Assembly (NCBI GenBank): GCA_002811645.1
Contig: PDIP01000054.1
Location: 1 to 56,567 of the forward strand
Reading direction: 5' to 3'
DNA length: 56,567 nucleotides
From: Corallochytrium limacisporum
Taxonomy: Eukaryota > Opisthokonta
The notes beneath the pieces are model-generated. The model was not told where the DNA came from and ran no database searches. It worked only from the letters and a program-made list of their open reading frames with translations. How positions within the stretch are numbered: the first letter of the stretch is position 1; each line of letters opens with the position of its first letter. Shown here piece after piece: positions 1 through 10,391 of the stretch. The position numbers and the translations under genes were made by a program.

Positions 1-62
1 GGGGGGTGGGGTGGGGTTTCGGTGCCCGGTTTGCTGGCCTTTCGCCTCTCTTCCCCCCACAG

Positions 63-121
63 CGCACACCAACACCGTCGATGGACGACAAAGCGTCGAA
101 GACATTGTGGATAAGTGGTAG
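63..121 (+). CDS. possible last exon of an upstream gene (partial)
   Basis: A pyrimidine-rich stretch ending in CCCCCCACAG (about 41-62) looks like a 3' splice acceptor. It is followed by a short open frame encoding HTNTVDGRQSVEDIVDKW and a TAG stop at 119-121. The peptide has ordinary protein composition, while the same frame upstream of the AG reads as low-complexity G/P/C-rich sequence, which fits an intron. The window starts too close to see more. I do not recognise the protein. Every confident gene here is intronless, so a splice site would be an exception, and the frame may be chance. Confidence 0.3.
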
Positions 122-407
122 CTGGGCGTTTCATCGCCCCGCTTGATGATGGCACTTGGTTTCCCGTGTTCTGAAGATTGTCCAACCATTATTTGTCATT
201 ATTGTTCATGTATTACGTGAGTTCCTGTCTCGTTGATTCTCCCAGAGGTCAGGGGCAGACTTGCAAGGTTTCTCCTGACCTCGTATTTCCAAGAGTCGAT
301 CTCCGCAATGTGGTATCTGTCCACGTATTCTCATCTTCTTATGGTGGTTCATTAAAACTGCAGCATTCAACGTCCCTACACTATCTAAACTTGCATACTA
401 TGACATC
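122..407. other. intergenic, upstream of first MFS gene
   Basis: This stretch precedes the first transporter ATG. No conserved coding sequence, RNA gene or clear TATA element is visible. It should contain the promoter and 5' UTR of the transporter. Short open frames here look like noise. Confidence 0.4.
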
Positions 408-1859
408 ATGGCAATAGATTACGAATTTGTTGGACCGGACAGGATTGAACCCCGCACGGTGACCAAGCCTGTCTCTCTCATTCAAACAGTGGAATTAACC
501 GAGACACCAAGCTGGGAAAACAGTGAGAATCTGGTCAGGCGCGGAAGAGAGCTATCTTCTAGCAGCATTGAAAAGAAAGAAAAGAGGTTGAATCACCGGG
601 CACATTTGATTGATTCCAAATATGCATATCGTCAGGTGGTTGTCCTGTTTATTGGCTGCATGTTCTCGGGCTTCCTTGCTCTGAGCTGGGGTGTGTTCCT
701 GCCCCGTTTGGCTGAAGACTTCGATGTGTCTCTCGCGCTGGCCTCCTGGCCCGGTGCGCTGGCGCTGACTCTGCGTGCGGCCTGTGCCCCGCTGGCGGGT
801 GCCTGGTCCATCCGCTTCGGTTCCCAGCGAGTCATTATGTTCGGCGGGCTCTTGGCAGGGTTGGGCTGTGTCGCCACAAGCTTTACCACGAATATTTTCC
901 AGATGTACGTTTCCTACGGGGTTTTGGTTGGGACTGGTTTGAGTCTTGCTCTCTATCCCGCCATCAGCGTCGTTAACCAGTGGTTCAAGGACAAGAAGGC
1001 TGTCATGATGGGCATTGGCGCCAGTGGTTTGGGTGTCGCTGGTTTCATTTTTTCACCGCTCGAGGCCTATCTCATCCAAACCGTCGGCTGGCGGGACGCC
1101 TTTCGGGTAAACAGCATGGTTGTGCTCTTGCTAACTGCGATTTCCGCTCTGCTGGCAGAGGATCGGGTGCCACCAAAAAAGCAGAAAAAGAAGACAAAGA
1201 TTCCTTGGAGTATGTTCCGGGACGGCCGTTTCACGCTAGCTTGGCTCAGCAATGTTCTCTTCAGCTTCGGATACGGAGCACCATTCTTCTACCTCGTGAC
1301 CTGGGGTGAAAACCATGGCTTATCTCCTTCCATGGCTGCCTTGGGAGCTGGCTTGCTATCTGGTGCCAATGCGATATCCAAGCCGATACAGGGATACGCT
1401 GGAGACAAGACCGCCCGTGAGCCCGTGCTCTTCGCCTCCCTCCTCGTGGCCGGGATCGCTCAGTTCATCTGGCCCGTCTGTACCAGCACATGGTCCATCT
1501 ACATATTCGCCATTGTGTCCGGATGCTGTACAATGGGATTTGCGATGCAGGCCTGCATCATTAGCGATTGGTATAGTAACAGAGACAATGCTGACATTGT
1601 GGGCCTGAATGGATCTGGACGAGCCATCGGTGAATTGATCGGTCCCGTGGCCGTGGGTGCAGTTATTCAGTCATCGCCAACGGGCGCCTTCATGATGTCC
1701 GGAGCCTTAATGGTCGGAAGCGCTTTCTGCCATATGCTGGCATGGTACTGGCCGGCCATCACATCCCGTCACAAAGGCGACGCCTCGACTCGTTTTCCCG
1801 CAAGAATTCGGGCCGTCGAGCTGGCCCCCGTTCGTCCCACAGGCCACTATAGAAATTAA
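408..1859 (+). CDS. MFS transporter, monocarboxylate-porter-like (copy 1)
   Basis: This is a 483-residue major facilitator superfamily membrane transporter that probably moves a small organic anion such as a monocarboxylate by proton symport; the substrate cannot be read from sequence. An N-terminal cytosolic region of about 80 residues precedes hydrophobic segments consistent with 12 helices. Family features are the TM1 region LSWGVFLPRL, the helix 2-3 loop GAWSIRFGSQR (a variant of MFS motif A), the block NQWFKDKKAVMMGIGASG before helix 5, and a lysine-rich central loop PPKKQKKKTK. The ATG at 408 is chosen because the second copy begins with a matching M-A-x-D-x-E start. The gene has no intron. 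Copy 2 lies 2.3 kb downstream in the same direction, so this is a tandem duplication. Confidence 0.9.
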   Translation: MAIDYEFVGPDRIEPRTVTKPVSLIQTVELTETPSWENSENLVRRGRELSSSSIEKKEKRLNHRAHLIDSKYAYRQVVVLFIGCMFSGFLALSWGVFLPRLAEDFDVSLALASWPGALALTLRAACAPLAGAWSIRFGSQRVIMFGGLLAGLGCVATSFTTNIFQMYVSYGVLVGTGLSLALYPAISVVNQWFKDKKAVMMGIGASGLGVAGFIFSPLEAYLIQTVGWRDAFRVNSMVVLLLTAISALLAEDRVPPKKQKKKTKIPWSMFRDGRFTLAWLSNVLFSFGYGAPFFYLVTWGENHGLSPSMAALGAGLLSGANAISKPIQGYAGDKTAREPVLFASLLVAGIAQFIWPVCTSTWSIYIFAIVSGCCTMGFAMQACIISDWYSNRDNADIVGLNGSGRAIGELIGPVAVGAVIQSSPTGAFMMSGALMVGSAFCHMLAWYWPAITSRHKGDASTRFPARIRAVELAPVRPTGHYRN

Positions 1860-4199
1860 AGGATGCATTTGTTGTGTTAGCTGCAGCAGTGTAAATTGAT
1901 CCGTTGAACAACCGAACTGAGTGTGCATTTGCAGGTCTTGAATTGCAAAGTTTGCCAAGAGCGACGCCGATCTAGGGAGCGAGGACAACGTGTGCAAAAG
2001 ACCACTGTCGTCGACGCTCATCACTTCCACGACCCTAGTTTACGCTCCGAGTGACCACTGAACCGATTTTGATTGCTCGAGCGTACACACATGTGGACTG
2101 TGCATGATATCTATGCCCAGCCACCGCTATGATCCGATTTCCTTGTGCGGCAGTAAGATGTGCTCAAACAGAGATTATGATACATATATATCTGCAGTAT
2201 GTACACCCCAAGCGTATTGGCCCGGGCTGTTGCGGCTTGAATTGTTGTATTGGACTCGACGCAAACGTTCGTTAGTCGTACCCCACCACCTCTGGAATGC
2301 CATGGCTCCGGTGTGGTGAAATGTAAAAAAACTGCTGCTCTCTATTCAATAGAAGCCGGACCTCAAACCTCCTTCCCGTGGTCCGGAAGGCAAGGCCAAA
2401 AGGGAAGAGAGAGAGACGTCAGGCGGCCTGGTGCTTATATTCTCTCAGTCTGGCCTTTATTGCGCGGTGTGGCGGCCTGAGCCTTTCAACACCGTCGACC
2501 GTGACAGCCAGGATCGCGCGTCGTGGGGCCTCGGTAAGGAAGTACGCCGAGGCAAGGGAAGTGAAGAAAGGGGAGGGGTTAGGTTTTGGTTTCACACTTG
2601 AACCGGAGTTCCATAGTAAATGTACCTGCTCTGGTTGCGGGGGCGGCCCCTGGTGCGCGAGGCCCCTACTTCTTGATCAGGAGATGCGATCGGTGTGGGG
2701 AAAAAGATAGTGTGAATAATGCTGCAGCGGTTTTAATCGCAAAGGAAAAAAAAAAGGAGTAAAAAAAAATCGTCGCCTCGTCGGTAAGTCACAAGTGCCT
2801 TGGTACTGCGCTATGTTACAAAACATAACATCACCGACGACGACACATCTTCCAGGAATAAGGAATCAGTACCAAGGGTAAGACAGTTTTGATCGATGTA
2901 AGAAACCGCCACCGGGGCTGGGCTGCAGCAGGTACATCGGCCAGTGGATATGCACGGGGTGTATGTTGTATCTGGGACAATGGGGGATGTAAGCGTTTCC
3001 GAACACTCTCGGCGGTGTTTTTGTCCATCGATTTCCCAGCTTAATGGATAAGGGACGGAGCACAGGCGTCGTGTGATACTTCGTTGCACGGACAACCTTG
3101 ACGGTGCGCCAGCTTGACCCCTGGACTCAGTGTGTTGTGACTTTATCAGAGCTCCTGGGAGCGAATACTTTCCCTGTAGCGATCTCCCAGTTTCCACTTC
3201 TAAACATTCAGAGTTGCCAACGTGGGACTACCGGAGGGTTTCTGTTGATAAGTGTACTGGGCTTTGTTCCTGCACTGACACCAGCAACAACACGGACGCG
3301 CTTCACAACGGGCCAAAAGTTGGGTGCAAATGAGCAGGCCACACGGCAATTAGCTTGGGTTGGTGGGTTCCGTGCTGTGTCCGAGATGGATTCATGCGTG
3401 GAATCTACCTCGTTCCCCGTGATGTGGTTCAGTGTGTTTCATGGCAAGCACATGTTTTTCGGGTTGGTTTGACATGAGAATGTGCCGTGCCTTCAATGTG
3501 CACTGGCAGCAGCGGTGAGAACCAATGATTGTATTCGTAGTATACGCTCACGCACTGTGTTGTACGCCTGTTGAGTGCGTATATGCGCGCTCGCGATCAG
3601 GGCGGGAGGGGGGTTAACTATCCCAAGCGCACTGCGCAATATTTCTTAACTTCATTTGCCCTTTCTCTTGGGAAGTCAGCAAAAGAAAATGCAGGTCCTG
3701 TTACACCCACACCGTAAGGAAAACACTATGCAAAAAAAAAAAGGGTAGTCATACGTATATTTTGCCCTATTAGCCCCCCGGGGGGGGCCTATTAGACCCT
3801 CCCGCCGGTTCCAGTTTCTCACCTCTTCCCCCCCCGGGCTTCTTCCCAAGGGCGTACATGGACCCCACCTTCCCCTCCTGGATAGGAGAAGAACGACCTT
3901 ACGTGGACGGCCATGGTGTATGGTAGATGGTGAAGCATCTACGCCGGGTTCCCCCCTGATTTGAAGCAAATTATGAGATCGTGATGTGTTGCCTTAGCCC
4001 TTTGCAAAGAGCAGTCCCGCTCCTTTGATTCCTCTAGGGGTCAAAGGCAGAGTCAGGTCTAATCGAAATGGGTATATCAATGCCTGGATCTCCACAGTCT
4101 GAAGGTACTGTCCAAGTTCCCAAACAGTATTCGTAATTGCATTCTCGTATTGATACGTATAGCCTCAAAGAACATAAAATGATAGCATTACAGTGAGTC
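1860..4199. other. intergenic between tandem transporters; no gene seen
   Basis: About 2.3 kb separates the duplicated transporters. It contains A-runs near 2748-2770 and 3731-3742, and a C-run/G-run palindrome at about 3774-3789 flanked by direct repeats of CCTATTAG. Open frames on both strands (for example 2811-3197 minus and 3098-3472 plus) have no recognisable motifs and overlap each other. The flanks of the two transporter genes do not resemble each other by eye, so the duplication seems preserved mainly in the coding part. Confidence 0.5.
3774..3789. repeat. C-run/G-run palindrome flanked by CCTATTAG direct repeats
   Basis: A run of C is followed directly by a run of G, forming a perfect hairpin core, with CCTATTAG on both sides in direct orientation. 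Similar C-run/G-run palindromes recur in other gaps of the window, near 6.4, 27.1, 38.25, 42.4 and 45.07 kb. Confidence 0.6.
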
Positions 4200-5648
4200 A
4201 TGGCTGTAGATAACGAAATGATTGGACTAGAGAGGATTGATCCCGAGAGGGTGACCAAGCCTACCTCTATCAGTCACAGTCCCACGATTGAACTGACCGA
4301 GACTCCAAGCTGGGAAAACACCGATGCCCTGGTCAGACGTGGGAGAGAGCTAAGTGCCACAAACGAAGAGAAGAAAGAAAAGCGGTTGAATCATCGGGCA
4401 CACTTGATTGATACCAAGTATGGCTATCCTCAGGTCTTGGTTCTGTTCATCGGCAGCAGTTTCTCCGGTTTTCTTGCTCTGAGCTGGGGTGTGTTCCTTC
4501 CTCGATTGTCTGAGGAATTCAACACATCACTGGCCCTAACCGCCTGGCCCGGTGCCCTATCGCTGACCCTGCGAGCGGCCTGTGCCCCATTGGCGGGTGC
4601 CTGGTCCATCCGCTTTGGCTCCCAACGGGTGCTCATGTTCGGCGGGCTCTTGATAGCGATGGGAAATCTGGCCACCAGCTTCACAACAGACATCTTTCAG
4701 ATGTATGTTACCTACGGCCTTCTGGTGGGGTCCGGCCTAAGTCTCACCCTCTATCCCTCGATTGGCATCATTAATCAGTGGTTCAAAGAAAAGAAGGCCG
4801 TAATGATGGGTGTCGGTGCCAGCGGTGCGGGCGTTGGGGGTCTGATCTTTGCCCCACTCGAGGCCTACCTCATCCAAACCATTGGCTGGCGGGACACCTT
4901 CCGTGTGAATGCCTTGGTTGTGCTCTTCCTCACGGCGATTGGAGCTCTGCTGGCAGAGGACCGGGTGCCACCGAAGAAGCAGAAAAAGAAAACCAAAATT
5001 CCCTGGCGCATGTTCCGTGACGGCCGTTTCTCGCTGGCATGGATGAGCAATGTCTTGTTCAGCTTCGGGTATGGTGTGCCATTCTTTTACCTTGTGACCT
5101 GGGGTGAAAACCATGGTTTGTCCCACTCTATGGCTGCCTTGGGAGCTGGTATTCTGTCTGGTGCCAATGCCATATCCAAGCCGATGCAGGGATACGCTGG
5201 AGACAAGATTGGACGTGAGCCCGTGCTGTCCGCTTCCCTCTTTTTGGCCGGGATCGCTCTGTTCCTCTTGCCAGCCTGTACCAACACATGGTCCATCTAT
5301 CTCTTCGCCATTGTGTCTGGATGGGCCACCGGAGGCCAGTTCGCAATGCAGGCCTGCATCATTAGTGATTGGTATAGTAACAGAGATAACGCTGACATTG
5401 TGGGCCTGGGTGGATCTGGGCGCGCAGTCGGAGAATTGATTGGTCCAGTGATGGTTGGCGCCGTTATTCAGACAACACCCACTGGAGCGTTCATGATGGC
5501 CGGAACATTCATGCTGGGAAGCGCAGCCTGCGGCGTGCTAGCAACATACTGGCCGGCCATTACCGGTCGCTACAAACGCGATGCCTCGACCCGCTACCAC
5601 CGAACGGTCCGCGCCCCGTCGTTCAGTCCAGTCACTATTACAGAGTAG
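4200..5648 (+). CDS. MFS transporter, monocarboxylate-porter-like (copy 2)
   Basis: This 482-residue MFS transporter is a close paralogue of the gene at 408-1859 and is similar over its whole length, including the N-terminal RRGREL and NHRAHLID blocks and the central PPKKQKKKTK loop. About 12 membrane helices are expected. Differences cluster in the extreme N-terminus, in the segment after FAIVSG (WATGGQF here, CCTMGF in copy 1, with a one-residue length change), and in the C-terminal tail. A substrate role as an organic-acid/proton symporter is inferred from the SLC16-like helix 4-5 and helix 5 region. The ATG at 4200 aligns with the start of copy 1. There is no intron. Two intact frames suggest both copies are functional, perhaps with different expression or substrates. 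Confidence 0.9.
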   Translation: MAVDNEMIGLERIDPERVTKPTSISHSPTIELTETPSWENTDALVRRGRELSATNEEKKEKRLNHRAHLIDTKYGYPQVLVLFIGSSFSGFLALSWGVFLPRLSEEFNTSLALTAWPGALSLTLRAACAPLAGAWSIRFGSQRVLMFGGLLIAMGNLATSFTTDIFQMYVTYGLLVGSGLSLTLYPSIGIINQWFKEKKAVMMGVGASGAGVGGLIFAPLEAYLIQTIGWRDTFRVNALVVLFLTAIGALLAEDRVPPKKQKKKTKIPWRMFRDGRFSLAWMSNVLFSFGYGVPFFYLVTWGENHGLSHSMAALGAGILSGANAISKPMQGYAGDKIGREPVLSASLFLAGIALFLLPACTNTWSIYLFAIVSGWATGGQFAMQACIISDWYSNRDNADIVGLGGSGRAVGELIGPVMVGAVIQTTPTGAFMMAGTFMLGSAACGVLATYWPAITGRYKRDASTRYHRTVRAPSFSPVTITE

Positions 5649-6395
5649 TAAATACTATTAGGTCAAGAATAACTCAGTTGTCGTCAATTCCTCTAAACCA
5701 TTGGATGCTGCTTGATCATGCCAGCGAGTACATTGACATAATGTTGTCGATCTTGACAACATCTGTGCTCTGCATAAGATGATACTGAACTCAGTGCGTA
5801 CCATGACGGTCATTTTGAAGCAGAACAACGAGGATGAATTCGCCACCACCATTGCCTTGCAAGCATAGTGGATCTGGCGGTAAGCGCACACGGACGGCGA
5901 AACGGTCATTGTGCATAGGTAATGAACATTAAATCAATGCAACTTGTGCGCAGTGCGGTAATGCCCCGACTGTGCCCGCAGGGTTCGCAGTCTATGAGGC
6001 AACTACCTGTGGTTTCACTGCACACAGCTGACCCGACTCTGTTCAGAATTAAGGTACTACGAAGGTGACGGTGCAACTTGATTGTGAAAATCTTGCTCCA
6101 GGTCAGCAAGCCGCCACAGGGAAGACCAGACCTTAGATGATAGGCCAGCCATTGACCCTCAGGGAACGACCTCGATTCGGGGGAACACAGCCTGAAACGC
6201 GGGAGACACAAATCCGCTCCCCGATTCTCGTGGGCATCATCCCAGTGCGCGTCCGTCTCCACAGAAGCCTAGGTTCCGTGGCCAAAGCACACCACCACCG
6301 GCCCGACGGTGTCTCGTCCTTTCCACCCAGTCCCAGAGCGCGCAGGGATCTCCCAGCACCCAAAAAAAAATAAAAGAAAACCCGTCGCTCTCCCC

Positions 6396-6414
6396 TCCCC
6401 CCCCGCGGGGGGCT
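6396..6414. repeat. C-run/G-run palindrome
   Basis: A C-rich run, then GCG, then a G-run forms a short GC hairpin in gene-free DNA. It resembles the palindromes near 3.78, 27.1, 38.25, 42.4 and 45.07 kb. Confidence 0.5.
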
Positions 6415-7099
6415 TTTTGCTTTCTCGCCGTCCCACTTCTCCCCCCCCCCGCCAACTGCGCGCAGCACTGCAAATATCGCTTACTGTTCTGAGGAAACGA
6501 GGGGCGCAAGCACCCGCTGTTCGCAAAGGCAACATTTCATTGAAACGTAAGGTTTCGCCGCGAGGAGGAAGGGGAGGGGGGGGGGAAGGGAGACACACAG
6601 CGCCCTATTTCACACCCCTTCCAAAAAAAGGAGTTAACCATTGCAAAAAAAAAATATGGTAATAACCGAGGGGCCCCTCTTGTTTGGAGGGGAGAGGGCA
6701 AGAAGGAAGGGGGGAGGGGAAGGGGGGAGGGGGTTGGGCCACCCCAGAGACGGCCGCCCTGCGGTTCCCTTGCGTGCCCTACCAAATGTTTCCCCTTTAT
6801 TTCTCCCTCCCCCTCCTTCGCCCACCTGTTTTTATACTCTTGGCTTTTCCATTGTTTTTCTTTGTGTCATTTTTAACATTTAGTGCTATTTCTTGCGATT
6901 TTTGATAACACCGCGGTCTCACTCACTCCCCGCTCGCGTCCCTCGTCTCTTCCTGTCCTTTGTCCTCCCGGGGCTCCGATTTTTCAGTTTTTTTTTTATG
7001 GACAATTTCCTTTTTTTTCCTCGGTGTGTTAAAGCCCTGGTCCTGCACCCCCTCCCCTCCCCCTTTTTTTTTCTATTTCTTTCTTCTTTTCTCTGTCAG

Positions 7100-7135
<36 letters not shown>
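7100..7135. repeat. (GA)n microsatellite
   Basis: GA dinucleotide repeat with one AA interruption, within polypyrimidine/polypurine-biased DNA. Confidence 0.9.
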
Positions 7136-7467
7136 CCCTCCCTTGTCCGTGTCCAATCTACCCAATTTTTTTTGTTTTTCCTTTTTGTCCGGTGCCGCGC
7201 AGACGGGCGGTAAGGCCCTGGTTTGCGTTGGTTCTTTTTCCTCTTTTTCTTTATTTTTTTTTTTGCTTATTCTGCTGGGCACCCGCTCATCTCTGCGAAT
7301 TTTGTCCTTTTTCATCCCCTCCTTCCTCCCTCTCTCCTCACATGCGGACGGCTGCGAATCATTCCCATACAAACAGTACCGAAATCCGTGAAGAGTAGCA
7401 CCACTCCCCCCCCCCCCCCCTTTTTCCTTGTAAAATAGCTCGTACTTTCGAAATAGCCGTCATTTCG

Positions 7468-7472
7468 CTCTC

Positions 7473-7508
<36 letters not shown>
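7468..7508. repeat. (CT)n microsatellite
   Basis: CT dinucleotide repeat with a single CA interruption near its start. Confidence 0.9.
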
Positions 7509-7510
<2 letters not shown>

Positions 7511-8888
7511 CGCGCCTTATGCGCTTGTTTCGTACTCCTCGTGGTAGCTGGTTATATAACAAATGCGTAAAACATGCGCCTTTGATTTGCTACTACTGCT
7601 CAGTTCCTCGTCCCGTTCCTCGTGTGGTGTTATGTCTGTTTATTGCCGGATAGTTGCCCATTGTGGGGCTGTGTTGACCTTTTGCCACGCTTTTGTTTTT
7701 GTTCTCTCGGTACATGATAAGCTAATAACGATAATGCCAAACGAGTGATCCACGGGATTTGGGGAAGGGTCATGGGCACATAACAAAATCTCCAAGCTCG
7801 ACCCTTCCGAGCAACGGCGGTGGTTCGTGGATCGGTCGATTTGGGGCGGCGGGCTTGGGGGAAGCGGGCGGGGTTTTCAAGGGTTCTTGTCGTCATCGTC
7901 GTCGTTCACATCATTCATCCGCAGTAGCATCTGTCGTCCTCATCTATCAATACCTCCTCTGCGCATGTGGAGAGGAAGGGATTGGAGAAAGTAGCGGGTT
8001 GAGCATCTGCGATCATTGATAGGGTTGTGGGAGACGTCAAACAAGACCAAGTGCGGATAGCGACCCGTAATCAAAATCCTCTGGCGTAAGGTAAGATGCT
8101 GGGCGATCTTGCTAACTGCCTCGCCTCTATCGTTACAGGAGGGTGCCAACTCATCCTCATGGGTAAGTAAGAGGTGACTGGTCGGGCTGGGCAAGCATAA
8201 GGTATATTGATGATGGACTCTGGAACTACACACCGGAGGCACGGCACGTCAGGCACCGTTTTTGTCATTCGGCAGTCGAATTGGGACTGAGAGTATGCTA
8301 TGTGACTTTGCGTGTTTACGGGATTCAGGTGATTGTTCATTCGTAATTGCATGAATGAATGAATGCACTATTGGCGTGTCTATGTTTGGGACCATTCCTT
8401 ACCAAATCCATCTTTACTGTGCACCAAAATCTAAGAAACAAAAAAACTGAAGCAGTTCTACACACCTGCGCCTCAACCCTACCTGTCCCTTCCAGCCGTT
8501 GTAGGTTCCTCTCAACGAAAGCGAACCCGTGTCATCGTATCAAGGACGATCCAAAGTCTGTGCGCCGGCTGTACTATGAACAAATGGACGAATGAGGGGC
8601 AACGATGATGATGCTGCTCTGGGTCATGGGGAAGTGGGTGAGAAGAGGACCTATCTGCCCAGAACAGAAATTCGGTAGTTTCAGTACTGCGTGCGCAGTC
8701 TTGAAATTTCCGTGCCGTATAAGCTCCGCAAAATTCCGCCGAAGATCGTATCAATACATCATCGATACCAAGAAAAGTTAGTATATTAAGTATGAAAGTA
8801 GTCAAACTTAAGATCGGAGAGACCTCACTTTCATGAATGTTTTGGCCAGCCAATTTTCCTCTCTCGTCTATCTCGGCCCCTCGCCTTG

Positions 8889-8932
<44 letters not shown>
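8889..8932. repeat. (CT)n microsatellite
   Basis: Uninterrupted CT dinucleotide repeat followed by a C-rich stretch. Confidence 0.9.
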
Positions 8933-8934
<2 letters not shown>

Positions 8935-10391
8935 CCCCTCACTACCCCCCTTTCTTCCCCCCTTTCGACGGGGACTGTGGTGGGCCCATAACACCCCACT
9001 CAGACTGCCACCGTGGAGGGTTCCTGAAACTTTGATCCAGGTGCGCGCTGCTCGATCCACGTCAAAGGGTGAAACACTGGCTTAATCACCTCGGTTTTGG
9101 AATTCTTTGTGCCCCTTGGGGTTCTTTTTTGGTTCTTTCCGCTTACTGCGACCAGGGGCAGCAGTTCATGACGCTGCCATTGGTCCACTATATGCCGAGC
9201 AGGTGCCGAAAACGAAGCGGCGAGCCCAAGAGGCACACAAGAAACCCGATGCTTCACAGAACTTGGTTGCTCGATTACTCAGAGCCCGTTGTTCAATCAT
9301 TCACTGTTTGATTAGATCTCCATTTCGTCTGGGTTGTGTGACGAGTTGGTTCCCCTTTACGGCCCATGTATTGGGGCAATGTACCCGGCATGGAAACGAT
9401 GCCCAGGAAGTCTTACCGATTGGCGCGGGCTGGATGCGATGCGGCTCCCTCGTTCCGTGGACAACACTTAGTCGGGCTGCTGTGTGAATGGATCAACCCG
9501 TAAGAAAGATCCCTGGGGCCGTCGTCACCATCGTCATCCAATCCCAACCCTCAGTAATTCTGTCTCCACGTTTAGCTGACGGCACTTCTCGTTGCATGGC
9601 CAAGAAAGGAAGAGGAGGATGTGGATGTCGGTAAATTCCTTGTACACCGGCTTTATTGTGTTGTTGGACTTTTTCGGGATGGGTGGGCGTATCATACAGG
9701 GTGCGCATAATCACCACTTCTCAGGGTCTTCCTACCGATCAGGTGGAATGGGTTGCGTGGATGTGGATACGACTTGCTCTTGGCCGACGGAGCACCCAAC
9801 CAAGTGATCCCCTTGTGATGCTTCTTCATGATTTCTTGCTCTCCCGCGTCTTGGCCTCCCCCCTAGGCAAGACTGCGGCAATGATAGGTCTAAGCCGATG
9901 GCACAGCTAGCTGGAAAAGCTAATTACTACGAGACAAGGTCCCAACGTGAAGCCAGAACCACACTCCCGGTGTGCTCTCGGTCTAGAATCGCATAACAGC
10001 CGGCCACAGCCAAGTCAAATTCATTGTAAACTGTGTGACCTGCTGCCAATACCCCCCTTTCCAAGACCTTCGATTGGCCCGGGAAAGTTGTTGCACACCC
10101 GCCAGAGATCGTAACGGCTGGCCTCTTTAACTGTTTCCGCACTACCTTACAGCAGAATTGGGCCCATACACCTGTCCGCTCCCCCTCCCCGTTGAAACCC
10201 CGCGCTCTGTTTCGCGCGGCTCTCAGGGACACTGAGCCCACCCTCCCTCAACTCTTACACTCCCCCCCCTCGCCTCTACAGGAGCTTTCTTATGAATCTT
10301 TCCGCAGTCCTTTCTCACCGACGTTTTCCAGACCGGATCACAACGGAGATTGTCTCAGATTTGGCATCAGCAGACAAGGCTTGCTCACGTA

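Larger units (their letters stand above)
5649..10391. other. 4.7-kb gene-free, simple-sequence-rich region
   Basis: No conserved coding sequence is visible on either strand. From about 6.3 to 9.0 kb the DNA is dominated by homopolymers (A, C, G and T runs), long polypurine or polypyrimidine stretches and three GA/CT microsatellites. The 126-codon open frame at 9107-9487 and the antisense frame at 8512-9060 have no domain signature, and the latter runs through a CT repeat. The region lies between the 3' end of the second transporter and the 3' end of the site-1 protease gene, so no promoter is required here. A non-coding RNA or repeat-derived origin cannot be excluded. Confidence 0.5.

Noticed and set aside
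9107-9487. 126-codon open frame in the gene-free region
   Set aside because: No domain, biased neither in codon use nor composition toward the window's genes, overlapped by other frames.
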